From assembly GCF_963931955.1 (NCBI RefSeq), contig NZ_OZ008337.1, forward strand, positions 372,001 to 436,000: a stretch of DNA of 64,000 bases. The letters run 5' to 3'. Position numbers and translations under genes: made by a program. The DNA is from Wolbachia endosymbiont (group A) of Longitarsus flavicornis. GTDB taxonomy: Bacteria > Pseudomonadota > Alphaproteobacteria > Rickettsiales > Anaplasmataceae. Shown here piece by piece: positions 23,918 through 33,977 of the stretch (positions are counted from its first letter, which is position 1; each line of letters begins with the position of its first letter). Under the pieces are notes generated by a model. That model did no database searches. It saw only the letters and a program-made list of their open reading frames with translations, and was not told the DNA's origin.

Positions 23918-25370
23918 ATGAACTTTCTAAAATTCATTGAGTTATGCTTTCAAACGGTAGTGCCGGGATGTGAGTATAATAATTATCGGTACATAAAAGT
24001 CATAGCAGATAGGCTGGAAGCGGCGAGCGCTGGTGAAGTGAAACGAATAATATTCAATATGCCTCCGCGTTCAATGAAGTCCCTGTGCGTGAGTGTTGCG
24101 TGGCCTGCATGGATACTGGGAAACCAACCAACTGCGAGAATAATAGTTGCAAGTTATTCTCAGCGGCTCAGCGAAAAGCACTCGCTCGACACCAGGTGCG
24201 TGATGCAGTCTAGTTGGTATAGAGCGCTATTTCCAGAGATAGAACTATCCAAAGACCAGAATACCAAATATAAATTTCAAACAGTGCAGAGAGGATACAG
24301 AATCGCAACATCAGTTGGTGGAACACTAACTGGTGAAGGTGGTGATTTTATCATTGTGGACGATCCGCTCAGTTCTGCTCAAGCTTTGAGTGAAACGCTT
24401 AGAAAGCGTGCCACAAACTGGTTTGATCAGACTTTAGTAACGAGGCTGAACGATAGAAAAAAAGGAGTCATCGTTCTTGTAATGCACAGGCTACACCAGG
24501 AGGACTTAACTGGACACCTTCCTCTCCAAGCCAAAAAACATATGGCATCATATTTGTTTGCCAATGATTTCTGAAAATAAGCAGGTTATTTATTCAATCA
24601 AAAAGCCAATGCCTCCCGTTCCTGTCATCCGAGTAGCTCAGCACTGTGCGACCAGGCGATTATATAATAAACCAGCGTCACCTGTAAGGATATTATATTC
24701 AAGAGAAGAAGGTCAGTTGCTATATCCCCTCGATGGAGGAAAAGAAGAAGTTGAGACGATAAAAGTTGAACTTGGGAGTTATGCTTTTGCTGCGCAATAT
24801 CAACAAAACCCTCTGCCGCTTTCAAGTGGTATAGTCAAACGAGAGTGGCTAAAGCGCTATAAAAATGTTCCTGATAATCTCTCGCATGTAACACAAAGTT
24901 GGGATACTGCGGTTTCAACAAGCGACATGAGCAACTTTAGTGTCTGCACCACCTGGGCAAAAATAGATAATAAATTCTATTTACTTGATGTATATCGCGC
25001 AAAGCTTGAGTATCCAAAGCTTAAAGAACAAGTTTTATCACTAGCTGCAAGATGGTCACCACACGCGATTTTGATCGAAGCCAAAACAAGTGGTCAGCAA
25101 TTAGCACAAGAGCTGAAGGCAAACAGTCATTTGCCCATTATCGAAATAGTGCCACATGATGGTAAGCTCACTCGATTCCACCGGATTGCTCCGATGATAG
25201 AGTCTGGCAGGATTATTTTGCCGCACCAAGCAGTATGGCTGAATGATTTTGAGTATGAAATTTTAATGTTCCCAGAAACGCGCCACGACGACCAAGTGGA
25301 TAGTACCGTGCAATATTTGCAGTGGGTGAGAAACAGTACCTCTAGGGTCGCAGCTTTACGGGCATTGTGA
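23918..25370 (+). pseudogene. Phage/GTA-type terminase large subunit, frameshifted and repeat-interrupted
   Basis: The first frame (23918-24574) has the ATPase: Walker A-like IIFNMPPRSMKSLCVSVAW, EGGDFIIVDDPLSSAQ (Walker B) and the coupling motif VIVLVMHRLHQEDLTGHL. It runs out of frame after an A-tract near 24533; the second frame (24558-25370) resumes with HICLPMISENKQ-like sequence (before its ATG) and holds the nuclease domain: VTQSWDTAVSTSDMSNFSVC, HAILIEAKTSGQQLAQEL and ETRHDDQVDSTVQYL (acidic residues). Between them lies a palindromic repeat (24621-24684). The DNA-packaging motor is therefore broken. It resembles single terminase genes of GTA-like elements; no portal or capsid gene is nearby. 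Confidence 0.85.
24621..24684 (+). repeat. Palindromic-repeat fragment inside the terminase pseudogene
   Basis: cctgtcatccgagtagctca ... ccagcgtcacctg corresponds to diverged repeat arms. It is read as PVIRVAQHCATRRLYNKP in the second frame and separates the ATPase and nuclease parts. Confidence 0.7.
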
Positions 25371-25379
25371 TTTAAGCCT

Positions 25380-25475
25380 ACCAGATCCAAGTAGTCAGCT
25401 ACTTGGATGACAAAAAAAGGAGCACTGAGATGACATCATCATAAAGTAAACCAGTGTCAGCTACTCGGATGACAG
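25380..25475. repeat. Palindromic repeats upstream of topA
   Basis: Arms ccagatccaagtagtcagct ... acttggatgaca and ccagtgtcagctactcggat gacag. The rest of the 260-bp gap is AT-rich and likely holds the topA promoter. Confidence 0.7.
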
Positions 25476-25630
25476 GGGAAGGTGGCTAGCCTGACAACCG
25501 TGTCCAAGGGGTTTTTGGAAACCATGAATAACCTACTTTGTAAAATTCACAAGACCTATTAAAATATTTTTTTACTTTTCATCGTATATTTCTCAACATA
25601 TTATCTTTAAGTACTAAAATAATTAACAAT

Positions 25631-28081
25631 ATGGCATTATTAATAGTTGAATCACCTGCGAAAGCAAAAACAATAGGTAAATATTTGGGTAAAGAGTTCA
25701 AAGTAGCTGCATCCTTTGGACATGTGAGAGATCTTCCAGCAAAAAACGGTTCTGTCGATCCAGATAATGATTTTGCTATAAAGTATGAAACCATTGAAAA
25801 AGCAGAAAAGTATATAAAAGAGTTAGTAAAAGCCGCAAGCAAAACATCAGATATATATCTTGCAACAGACCCAGACAGAGAAGGGGAAGCAATGGCTTGG
25901 CATGTGATAGAGACATTAAAAGAAAAGAAAGCAATCAGTAATGAAAACAACATTTATAGAGTAGTCTTTAATGAGATAACAAAAAGAGCAGTACAAGAAG
26001 CAATAAAGAATCCACGTGAAATAAATATGGATTTAGTGCGTGCACAACAAGCACGTAGAGCTTTGGATTATCTAGTTGGATTTAGCTTGTCACCACTGCT
26101 GTGGACAAAATTGTCGGGGAGCAAGTCTGCAGGGCGAGTGCAGTCTGTTGCATTAAAGATTATATGCGAACGAGAAGATGAAATTATTAAATTTATAACA
26201 CAGGAGTATTGGAGCATAAAGGCAGAAATGCAAAATAGCAAAGATGAGGCTTTTTTTGCTATGCTAAGCCACTATGACAATAAAAAGCTAGAAAAATTTG
26301 ATATTAAGAATGAAGAAGAAGCAAAAAACTTAGTCAGGGAGATTGAGTCAAGGCAATATGCTGTAAGCACAGTAGAACGCAAGCAAGTTAAGAGAAACCC
26401 GCTTCCTCCGTTTATTACTTCAAGTCTTCAGCAAGATGCAGTGAATAAACTGTATTTTAATGTGAAAAGTGTTATGCGCATAGCGCAAAATTTATATGAA
26501 GGTATCGATATTGGTGGTGAAACTGTAGGGTTGATAACTTATATGCGTACAGATGGGTTTCATATTGCAGATGAGGCTATAAACTCAATTAGAGGGTCAA
26601 TTAAGTCATTATATGGTGATAAATATTTACCGCAGTCTCCTCGTAAATATGTAAAAAAGGTCAAAAATGTTCAAGAAGCACATGAAGCAATTCGTCCAAC
26701 TGATATCAATAGAACGCCGGGTAGTATTAAGGATTACTTAACGCCAGAGCAATTTAAGTTGTACGATTTAATCTGGAAAAGAACCATTGCAAGTCAGATG
26801 GAATCAGCGATTCTTGATCAAGTGGTAGTTGAAATTAGTTCTACTGATCAAAAAGTAGTTCTGCGAGCAAGTGGATCGAGTATATTCTTTGATGGTTTTT
26901 ATAGAGTCTACCAAGATAACATGGAAGCCGAAAATGAAGGTCTGCTACCTGCCATGAAGGAAGGGGAAGCGTGTAAGTTGATTTCAGTTGAGCCAAAACA
27001 GCATTTCACTCAACCGCCACCTCGTTATAGTGAAGCAAGTATCGTTAAAAAAATGGAAGAAATCGGTATAGGTCGCCCGTCAACTTATGCAACAATTATT
27101 TCGGTATTACAAGATCGTGAGTACGTTTCATTGGATAGCAAAAGGTTTATTCCAAGCAGTCGTGGTAAAATCGTTACTATATTTTTAGAAACCTTTTTTC
27201 AGCGTTGTGTAGAGTATGACTTCACAGCACAAATGGAAGAAAAGCTTGATTTAATTTCAAATGGACATGCAGATTGGAAAAAAGAATTAGGCCACTTTTG
27301 GGTGCCATTTTTTGGTCATGTAAACTCTGTCAAGCAAATGACGCATGATGAAGTTTTCAGCGGCATTCACAATTTGGTAGTCGATTGGTTTTGTTCAGAA
27401 GAAGGAAGAAAAGAGGTGAATACGAAATGCCCTGACTGCTTAGGTGGCATATTGAAATTGAACTTTGGAAAAGCCGGAGTGTTCCTTGGATGTTCTAACT
27501 ATCCTGAATGCAACCATACAAAAGAAATTACAGATAGTAACGACAATTCAGAATATCCAAAAAGTTTAGGTGTAGATGATATCACAGGACAAGAGGTAGT
27601 AATTAAAAAAGGTCCTTTTGGGCTTTACCTGCAGTTTAATAATGAGTCAGAAAAGAAAAAAGCGGTTTCTATACCAAAAGATATAAATGTTAATGAGATT
27701 GATCTGAATACCGCTACTCAGTTACTTTCCTTGCCAAAAGTAATTGGAGAACACCCAGAAACCGGAAAGGAAGTAAAAATAGGCCTTGGACGATTTGGAT
27801 ACTATATTTTCTATGATGGTAAATACTTTTCTCTTAAGAAAAGCTCCAAAGAGGTGCTGAATACAGAATTGAGCGAAACTGTACAAATTATTGCAAACAG
27901 TCCACGCAAAGAGTTAAAATCTCTCGGGCTTAATGAAAAAGGAAAAGAAGTTTTTATCTGCAACGGTAGGTACGGATTCTATATAAAATGCGGTAAAACA
28001 AACGTTGCTTTGGGCAAGAGTGCAGATATTGAAAGCATAGATTTGAAGAAGGCTTTAGAGTTGATTAAGGGTAAGAAATAG
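25631..28081 (+). CDS. topA: DNA topoisomerase I
   Basis: Type IA topoisomerase that relaxes negative supercoils. The 816 residues carry a TOPRIM domain (MALLIVESPAKAKTIGKYLG, then ATDPDREGEAMAWH) and RRALDYLVGFSLSPLLW. The catalytic tyrosine is in VGLITYMRTDGFHIADEA, and EAHEAIRPTD and GIGRPSTYATIISVLQDREY are conserved. The C-terminus has one four-cysteine zinc finger (TKCPDCLGGILKLNF ... FLGCSNYPECNHT, about residue 600) and two or three repeats of the GRFGYYIFYDGKYFSL type. Length is normal for alphaproteobacteria. No frame problem is seen. Confidence 0.97.
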   Translation: MALLIVESPAKAKTIGKYLGKEFKVAASFGHVRDLPAKNGSVDPDNDFAIKYETIEKAEKYIKELVKAASKTSDIYLATDPDREGEAMAWHVIETLKEKKAISNENNIYRVVFNEITKRAVQEAIKNPREINMDLVRAQQARRALDYLVGFSLSPLLWTKLSGSKSAGRVQSVALKIICEREDEIIKFITQEYWSIKAEMQNSKDEAFFAMLSHYDNKKLEKFDIKNEEEAKNLVREIESRQYAVSTVERKQVKRNPLPPFITSSLQQDAVNKLYFNVKSVMRIAQNLYEGIDIGGETVGLITYMRTDGFHIADEAINSIRGSIKSLYGDKYLPQSPRKYVKKVKNVQEAHEAIRPTDINRTPGSIKDYLTPEQFKLYDLIWKRTIASQMESAILDQVVVEISSTDQKVVLRASGSSIFFDGFYRVYQDNMEAENEGLLPAMKEGEACKLISVEPKQHFTQPPPRYSEASIVKKMEEIGIGRPSTYATIISVLQDREYVSLDSKRFIPSSRGKIVTIFLETFFQRCVEYDFTAQMEEKLDLISNGHADWKKELGHFWVPFFGHVNSVKQMTHDEVFSGIHNLVVDWFCSEEGRKEVNTKCPDCLGGILKLNFGKAGVFLGCSNYPECNHTKEITDSNDNSEYPKSLGVDDITGQEVVIKKGPFGLYLQFNNESEKKKAVSIPKDINVNEIDLNTATQLLSLPKVIGEHPETGKEVKIGLGRFGYYIFYDGKYFSLKKSSKEVLNTELSETVQIIANSPRKELKSLGLNEKGKEVFICNGRYGFYIKCGKTNVALGKSADIESIDLKKALELIKGKK

Positions 28082-28123
28082 ACTTCTTGCATAACCATAT
28101 GCTCTTTATTGTCATTCCAGCGC

Positions 28124-28203
28124 GTGACCTTACCCATATGGTATGAATAGTTATTGCTTGGTTGGAAGCATAAGAAGATAATAGCTTCTCAGAGTGGATA
28201 GGA
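28124..28203 (+). repeat. 80-bp repeat, second copy, upstream of ddl
   Basis: Same sequence family as 9679-9758 on the opposite strand. It follows a palindromic-repeat fragment (gtcattccagcgc). It lies in the 172-bp gap between topA and ddl and may contribute to the ddl leader; no function is visible. Confidence 0.7.
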
Positions 28204-28275
28204 TAGAGGATTTTTCAAAGCATTTTTTCTATTGAAGATAAGAGCATCTTTTATATGCTTATAGTAAAACATAGA

Positions 28276-29283
28276 ATGCTTATGGTTCCAACTATAGCAA
28301 TTTTGAGTGGTGGATTTTCTTGTGAAAGAGAAGTATCACTTATGAGCGGAAAAGCAGTAAAGAAGGCGCTTGATAGCCTTTCATATAATGCAATAGAAAT
28401 AGATGTTGACAGCAACGTTGCTGAAAAGCTTAGAAAAATTAATCCGGGCCTTGCTTTTATAGCTCTGCATGGACCTTATGGTGAAGATGGCTGCATTCAA
28501 GGTTTATTGGAAATCTTAGGTATAAAATATACACACTCAGGAGTTATGGCTTCGGCTGTTGCTATGAACAAGGCAATGTCAAAACATATATTCCGGTCCC
28601 TTAGTATTGATACTCCAAAAGGTTATGTAATTAGCCGAGAAGATGTACTAAAAAATAATATTAAAATCGATTATCCGTACGTTTTAAAACCAATTAACGA
28701 AGGTTCTAGCATCGGAGTGCACATAATTTTCTCGCATGAGGATTATTTAAAACTAAAAAACATGCTTCCAGCACGTGACCAGGCAGTGTCTGGCTACTTG
28801 GATGACAAGGAAGGAGCTACTTGGATGACAAGAGACTTGATGATCATAGAAGAATACGTTCCAGGTGTAGAATTACACACTGCTGTACTACTGAGTGAAG
28901 CAATCGGTACTATAGAAATAAGACCAAAAAATAAATTCTATGATTATGAAGCAAAGTATAAAGATGGATTTGCAGCACATATATTTCCTGCTGAAGTTCC
29001 TGACAACATATATAAAATGACCTTGGAACACGCACTGAAAGTTCATCAATTTTTAGGATGCAAAACTATTTCCCGCTCAGATTTTCGTTATAATCCCCAA
29101 AATAACACTTTAAAAATGCTTGAGATTAATACACATCCTGGCTTTACTGAGTTATCGTTAGTGCCAGAAATTGCAAAATCGACAAAAGGAATTGATTTTA
29201 ATGAATTAGTTAAAATTATTGTTGAAGACAGTTTACAGCACAAGAGTATTAGAGATCAAGCAGATGTTGAACAATGTTACTAG
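28276..29283 (+). CDS. ddl: D-alanine--D-alanine ligase with an in-frame repeat
   Basis: Joins two D-Ala for the lipid II stem peptide. ATP-grasp motifs are present in order: TIAILSGGFSCEREVSLMSG (N-terminal), FIALHGPYGEDGCIQGLLE, YPYVLKPINEGSSIGVHI, IIEEYVPGVELHTAVL and MLEINTHPGFTELSLVPE. Start candidates are ATG 28255, 28276 and 28282; the two later ones fit the family start. A palindromic repeat at 28766-28831 adds about 22 residues (PARDQAVSGYLDDKEGATWM) between the GSSIGV loop and IIEEYV, inside the ATP-grasp domain, keeping the frame. The ftsQ start overlaps the end of this gene, so ddl-ftsQ is a remnant of the dcw cluster order. Confidence 0.93.
   Translation: MLMVPTIAILSGGFSCEREVSLMSGKAVKKALDSLSYNAIEIDVDSNVAEKLRKINPGLAFIALHGPYGEDGCIQGLLEILGIKYTHSGVMASAVAMNKAMSKHIFRSLSIDTPKGYVISREDVLKNNIKIDYPYVLKPINEGSSIGVHIIFSHEDYLKLKNMLPARDQAVSGYLDDKEGATWMTRDLMIIEEYVPGVELHTAVLLSEAIGTIEIRPKNKFYDYEAKYKDGFAAHIFPAEVPDNIYKMTLEHALKVHQFLGCKTISRSDFRYNPQNNTLKMLEINTHPGFTELSLVPEIAKSTKGIDFNELVKIIVEDSLQHKSIRDQADVEQCY
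28766..28831 (+). repeat. Palindromic repeat inside ddl
   Basis: ttccagcacgtgaccaggca gtgtctggctacttggatga caagg and agctacttggatgacaag are diverged arms of the dispersed repeat. It is read in frame without a stop. Confidence 0.8.
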
Positions 29284-30022
29284 AAGCCAAAGGCGTTTTT
29301 TGCGCAAGTGCGCTTTCGTTATTATAACTGCGCTTTTTTTTACATTAGTACTTTATAGTTCACTCGATAAAATAATAAATCGATTTAATTGCTACTTTGC
29401 TTGGTATAATGACTGCCTATCCAGCTTATTACTCAGTAGTGGATTTTCAATCGATGAAGTAGTCGTGAGCGGCAACAAATTTGCAAACGAAAAGGACATT
29501 CTAAGTTTGGTAGATAGAACGCAACCTATCATGTATATATCACTCTCAAAACTTATAGATAGTATACAATCTGTAAGCAGATGGATAAAATACGTAAGAG
29601 TTCACAGAATTTTGCCCAATACTCTACACATTAATATAGATGAGCATAAACCGTTTGCTCTCTGGAAAGATAATAACAAAACTTCGGTAATTGATTTCGA
29701 AGGTAAAGTGATCGTAGATGACTATTTAATAGATGATCTTGTTGTAATTACAGGACAAAACTCGTTATCAAACCTAGAATTTGTTAAAGATGTGTTAGAG
29801 AGTAAAACTCAATTAAGTGACCACATTTCTTCCTTTGCTTATATAGGGAATAGAAGATGGAATATCATACTTGATAACGATTCCACAGTGAAACTGCCTG
29901 AAGATAACCCTTATAGTGCATGGGACTATTTAAACCACTTGCAAAATACAACTGATTTTACTTTCAGCAATTGGAGTATAATTGATATGCGTATTACTGA
30001 TAAAATTTTTGTGAAGAGGTGA
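29264..30022 (+). CDS. ftsQ: Cell division protein FtsQ
   Basis: Bitopic divisome protein linking early and late division proteins. From ATG 29264 the protein has 252 residues: a short basic cytosolic tail (RSQRRFLRK), a membrane segment (CAFVIITALFFTLVLYSSL), then a periplasmic POTRA domain (FSIDEVVVSGNKFANEKDIL ... WIKYVRVHRILPNTLHINID EHKP) and the FtsQ domain (FALWKDNNKTSVIDFEGKVI). The upstream TTG at 29219 is less likely. It overlaps the end of ddl by 20 bp, the usual neighbour in the dcw cluster. The protein is diverged but the layout is characteristic. Confidence 0.87.
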   Translation: MLNNVTRSQRRFLRKCAFVIITALFFTLVLYSSLDKIINRFNCYFAWYNDCLSSLLLSSGFSIDEVVVSGNKFANEKDILSLVDRTQPIMYISLSKLIDSIQSVSRWIKYVRVHRILPNTLHINIDEHKPFALWKDNNKTSVIDFEGKVIVDDYLIDDLVVITGQNSLSNLEFVKDVLESKTQLSDHISSFAYIGNRRWNIILDNDSTVKLPEDNPYSAWDYLNHLQNTTDFTFSNWSIIDMRITDKIFVKR

Positions 30023-30033
30023 TATCCAAGTAG

Positions 30034-30105
30034 CCCTTTTCCCGTCATCAAAGTAGCTGACACACAACTGTACATCGCATAGATTTCGCCGACAAGCAAT
30101 GGGAT
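30034..30105. repeat. Diverged repeat fragments between ftsQ and uvrA
   Basis: gtcatcaaagtagctgacac followed by acacaactgtacat (a partial IS110 target-like site with CT at 30068-30069) and cgcatagatttcgccgac. Short and degraded. Confidence 0.5.
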
Positions 30106-30213
30106 AGCAATTTATCAAAAGCTACCTCATTCTCCGTAGTAGTTAAAAAATCAGTGGAAAGTTACTGTAAGTTCATGTATTTTGAGGCTATAATGGTTAA
30201 AAATACGTGACGT

Positions 30214-33009
30214 ATGGACGATTTTATCAGAGTTAAGGGCGCAAGAGAACATAATCTGCAAGGTGTAGACGTCAATATACCGAAAAATAAGCTGGTTGTT
30301 ATAACTGGGCTTAGTGGTTCTGGCAAGTCTAGCCTTGCTTTTGATACAATTTATGCGGAAGGCCAACGCCGGTACGTCGAAAGCCTATCAGCTTACGCAC
30401 GTCAATTTCTCAACATTCAGGATAAACCAGATGTTGAGTCGATTACAGGTCTTTCTCCTGCAATATCTATCAACCAAAAATCTATCTCAAAAAATCCAAG
30501 GTCAACCGTTGGAACTGTTACCGAAATTTACGATTACTTGCGCTTAGTGTATGCACGAATAGGAGTTCCTTATTCACCCGCAACTCAATTACCAATAACA
30601 AAACAAACTGTATCTCAAATTGTAGATATTATAATTGCGTTACCTTTAGAAACTAAAATATATATACTTGCCCCTGTTGTGCGTGGTAGAAAGGGAGAAC
30701 ATCTCAAAGAGATATTGGAAATTAAAAGACAAGGTTACGTAAGGTTCAAAATAGATGGTGAAGTGTACAATGTAGATGACTTGCCTAAACTCGATAAGAA
30801 CAAGAAACACGACGTTTTTGTGGTTGCAGATAGAATATCAATATTGGGCGATATAGGAAATCGACTGCCAAGTAGTATAGAATCCGCACTAAAACTTGGT
30901 CATGGTCTAATGTATGTAGAAGTAGTGAACCTACCTGACAACCATAATTCTGAGTATAACAATGGTCAAATTCTGGCTTTTTCAGAGAATTTTGCATGCC
31001 CCGAGTCTGGTTTCACTCTTGAGGAAATAGAACCAAGATTATTTTCTTTTAACAGCCCTTACGGTGCATGTGGTTCGTGTAATGGGCTTGGTAAAAAGCT
31101 GGCTATTGATGTAAAGCTGATAGTGCCAGATGAAACTCTTTCAATATCTGAAGGCGCTTTAAAGCCAGTGGGATCAATGTTCCGTCAAGTGCACACAGGT
31201 TATGGATTTCTAAAAAGTGCAATTCTATCACTAGCTGAAAACTACAAATTTAGCCTTGATGTTCCGTGGAAGAACATAGATCAAAAAGTAAAAGATATGA
31301 TACTCTTTGGCTCTGATAAATTTCAAGGTTTGGTCAGTATCTTAGAAAACCAGATGGATTATGATGAAACGCTTGTTGAGCGATATTGCTCTGTTACTCA
31401 CTGCAGAGAATGCACTGGCTATAGATTGAGAAAAGAAGCGCTTACAGTAAAAATTGATAGCAAACATATAGGTGAAATATCAGGGCTCAGCATCGATGAA
31501 TCCCTTAAATGGTTTGAAAATTTGCCAGACAAGCTCACAGAACAACAGAAGCAAATCTCAAATAAAATACTAAGTGAAATAATCAAGAGGCTAACATTTT
31601 TAAAGAATGTAGGGTTGAATTACCTAACGCTTGATCGAGAATCTAGCACTCTCTCTGGCGGCGAGAGTCAGAGGATCAGACTTGCTTCGCAAATTGGCTC
31701 AGGATTAACGGGGGTTTTATATGTTCTTGATGAACCCTCGATTGGCCTTCATCAATGTGATAATGATCGGTTAATTGCCACACTAAAAAACTTAAGAGAC
31801 ATGGGTAACACTGTAATCGTTGTTGAGCATGATGAAGATACAATAATGGCTGCTGATTATGCGATTGATATTGGTCCTGGAGCTGGCGTAAATGGTGGAA
31901 AAGTTGTTGCAGAAGGAACACCAGACCAGGTGCAAAGAAATTCAGGGAGCATAACAGGGCAATATTTGAGTGGAGAGAAAAAAATTTTAATTCCAAGGAG
32001 AAGAAAGCAAGCAACTCAGTTCATAAAAGTAATAAATGCATGTGAAAATAACTTAAAAAATGTAAACGTTAAATTTCCTATAGGGAATCTTATTTGTGTT
32101 ACTGGAATATCAGGAGGAGGAAAATCAAGTTTAGTCATAGAAACGTTATATAAATATTCAGCACATAAGATACATCATTCGTCTGCAAGGTATGGCCAAT
32201 GCGATAAGATAGAAGGTCTTGAATACGTAGATAAAATTATAGAAGTTGATCAGTCGCCAATTGGTAGAACTCCAGCGTCAAATCCAGCAACATATGTTGG
32301 TATGTTCACTCATATAAGAAATTGGTTTGCTGGTCTTCCAGAGTCAAAAGCAAGGGGATATAATATAGGCCGGTTTTCATTTAATACCAGAGGGGGAAGG
32401 TGTGAGGCTTGTAAAGGTGATGGGCACTTAAAGATAGAGATGCATTTTCTACCGGACGTTTATGTGAAGTGTGAGCAATGTAAAGGGCGAAGGTATAATC
32501 GGGAAACATTGGAAGTTACTTATAAAGAAAAATCAATCTCTGATGTGCTTGATATGACGATAGATCAGGCTTGTGATTTTTTTGAAAACCTTCCAATGGT
32601 AAAAGAAAAGTTGGTTTCTTTGCAGGAAGTAGGGCTTGGCTATATAAAACTCGGACAGTCGTCAACAACGTTGTCTGGGGGTGAAGCACAACGAATAAAG
32701 CTGTCCAAAGAGCTATCAAAACGATTTACCGGAAGAACATTGTATATTCTTGATGAGCCAACAACTGGATTACACTTTGAAGATATAAATAACTTACTAA
32801 AAATACTCCATAGATTAGTCAATCTGGGAAACACTGTTATAGTTATCGAGCACAATTTGCACGTTATAAAAACTGCAGATTATATAATAGACATCGGACC
32901 AGAGGGCGGAATAAAAGGCGGAGAAGTGATTGCTACTGGAACTCCAGAAGAAGTGGTAAAAATTCCAGAAAGTGTTACAGGCAGGTATCTTAAAACATAT
33001 TTATTATAA
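30214..33009 (+). CDS. uvrA: Excinuclease ABC subunit A
   Basis: Damage-recognition ATPase of nucleotide excision repair. The 931 residues hold two ABC ATPase modules: the first P-loop is VVITGLSGSGKSSLAFDTIY, with signature LSGGESQRIRLASQIGSG; the second P-loop is TGISGGGKSSLVIETLY, with signature LSGGEAQRIKLSKELSK. A zinc module is visible in the second half (GRCEACKGDGHLKIEMHFL ... YVKCEQCKGRRYN); in the first half the region FACPESGFTLEEIEPRLF plus ACGSCNGLG has the reduced cysteine set. YAEGQRRYVESLSAYARQFL is the family hallmark. Length is normal. Confidence 0.97.
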   Translation: MDDFIRVKGAREHNLQGVDVNIPKNKLVVITGLSGSGKSSLAFDTIYAEGQRRYVESLSAYARQFLNIQDKPDVESITGLSPAISINQKSISKNPRSTVGTVTEIYDYLRLVYARIGVPYSPATQLPITKQTVSQIVDIIIALPLETKIYILAPVVRGRKGEHLKEILEIKRQGYVRFKIDGEVYNVDDLPKLDKNKKHDVFVVADRISILGDIGNRLPSSIESALKLGHGLMYVEVVNLPDNHNSEYNNGQILAFSENFACPESGFTLEEIEPRLFSFNSPYGACGSCNGLGKKLAIDVKLIVPDETLSISEGALKPVGSMFRQVHTGYGFLKSAILSLAENYKFSLDVPWKNIDQKVKDMILFGSDKFQGLVSILENQMDYDETLVERYCSVTHCRECTGYRLRKEALTVKIDSKHIGEISGLSIDESLKWFENLPDKLTEQQKQISNKILSEIIKRLTFLKNVGLNYLTLDRESSTLSGGESQRIRLASQIGSGLTGVLYVLDEPSIGLHQCDNDRLIATLKNLRDMGNTVIVVEHDEDTIMAADYAIDIGPGAGVNGGKVVAEGTPDQVQRNSGSITGQYLSGEKKILIPRRRKQATQFIKVINACENNLKNVNVKFPIGNLICVTGISGGGKSSLVIETLYKYSAHKIHHSSARYGQCDKIEGLEYVDKIIEVDQSPIGRTPASNPATYVGMFTHIRNWFAGLPESKARGYNIGRFSFNTRGGRCEACKGDGHLKIEMHFLPDVYVKCEQCKGRRYNRETLEVTYKEKSISDVLDMTIDQACDFFENLPMVKEKLVSLQEVGLGYIKLGQSSTTLSGGEAQRIKLSKELSKRFTGRTLYILDEPTTGLHFEDINNLLKILHRLVNLGNTVIVIEHNLHVIKTADYIIDIGPEGGIKGGEVIATGTPEEVVKIPESVTGRYLKTYLL

Positions 33010-33063
33010 ACTATTTCTTAATCATTATTGACTATGTTGCATATTTATGATTTGGAGAGGGTA

Positions 33064-33705
33064 ATGTCAGTATATCGATACTTTAAAAGGTACGTTGAAT
33101 ATGGAGTTGTACCTGCTAAGAGAGCAGAAGATTGCACACTAGTTCCAGAAAGTAGTTTCTATAAGTCTGTACATTATGTTGATAATATATTAGGACCTGT
33201 AAAAGATGTAATTTGTGGAGTTGAGAGTAAAGACGATTATAATGATCGATACAAAAAAGGTCGAGAGTATATGGGTTACAGAGCAGAGAAAGTGTATTCA
33301 TTGTGTGCACTGAGTTCTATTTTAGCAGCTAGCATAATATTGCAACCTTTATTTTTGATGGTGGCATATTTGTCATACTTTCCAACCAAGTTATTGTCAA
33401 AAATAACAGGGGACTATTGTTTAAAAGCAAGTACAAAGTCATTAGTTGATCATTCAAATGCATTTTTAAGTGCTGGGCAAGATTGTGCTAGTGCAGTAGC
33501 TAGAGTATTTAATAAGATTGTAAGTTATGCTTGCGCTGCTATCATTTGGGCTGCCGCGTTAATTATAACGCCACTTGTATGGGCTTGTGATAAAGTGCAA
33601 AGTAAGTTGAGTGAAATACAGGAACCAGAAAAATATCAGCGTTTATCTCATTGGAGTGATTCGGAAACTACTTTAGTCAATGGTATACCACAAACTGAGT
33701 TATAA
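33064..33705 (+). CDS. Hypothetical membrane protein
   Basis: A 213-residue protein from ATG 33064, which is preceded by a good ribosome site (ggagagg); the ATG at 33028 lacks one. It has three hydrophobic stretches: SLCALSSILAASIILQPLFL, LMVAYLSYFPTKLL (same hairpin) and ACAAIIWAAALIITPLVWAC, with a Tyr-rich soluble N-terminus (YRYFKRYVEYGVVPAKRAED) and a hydrophilic C-terminal tail. No family is recognised. It resembles in style the lineage-specific Wolbachia membrane proteins. It follows uvrA by 54 bp and precedes a repeat cluster. Confidence 0.65.
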   Translation: MSVYRYFKRYVEYGVVPAKRAEDCTLVPESSFYKSVHYVDNILGPVKDVICGVESKDDYNDRYKKGREYMGYRAEKVYSLCALSSILAASIILQPLFLMVAYLSYFPTKLLSKITGDYCLKASTKSLVDHSNAFLSAGQDCASAVARVFNKIVSYACAAIIWAAALIITPLVWACDKVQSKLSEIQEPEKYQRLSHWSDSETTLVNGIPQTEL

Positions 33706-33764
33706 GTTCTGCTTTTATATAGCTAAAGTAACTTAGGTTTACCGACGATTTGATAAACGACAAC

Positions 33765-33930
33765 CGTCATCCCGCTGCTTGTTAGCGGGATCTATGTTAA
33801 GAGATACCGCGGCGGTATGACGTAGAACTGCTGTCATTCCAGTGCTTGACATTGGGATCTAGTTTTTCGTATAATTTTGTCAAAATCTATTGTGCTAGCA
33901 AGTTCACTAGCGTCACGCGCTGGTCTGTTA
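33765..33930. repeat. Palindromic repeats upstream of miaB
   Basis: gtcatcccgctgcttgttag cgggatct ... taccgcggcggtatgacg, then gtcattccagtgcttgacat tgggatc and a diverged cgtcacgcgctgg arm. No gene is seen in the 272-bp gap. Confidence 0.75.
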
Positions 33931-33977
33931 GACATTTACATGTAGGGTGAAGAAATTTTGAAAAAGACATACCAAAT

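Noticed and set aside
15971..25370. A resident WO prophage
   Set aside because: Only one tail-type gene and one broken terminase are present, far apart, with housekeeping genes between them.
30785..32855. Several minus-strand ORFs within uvrA
   Set aside because: They are shadows of a well-supported UvrA frame.
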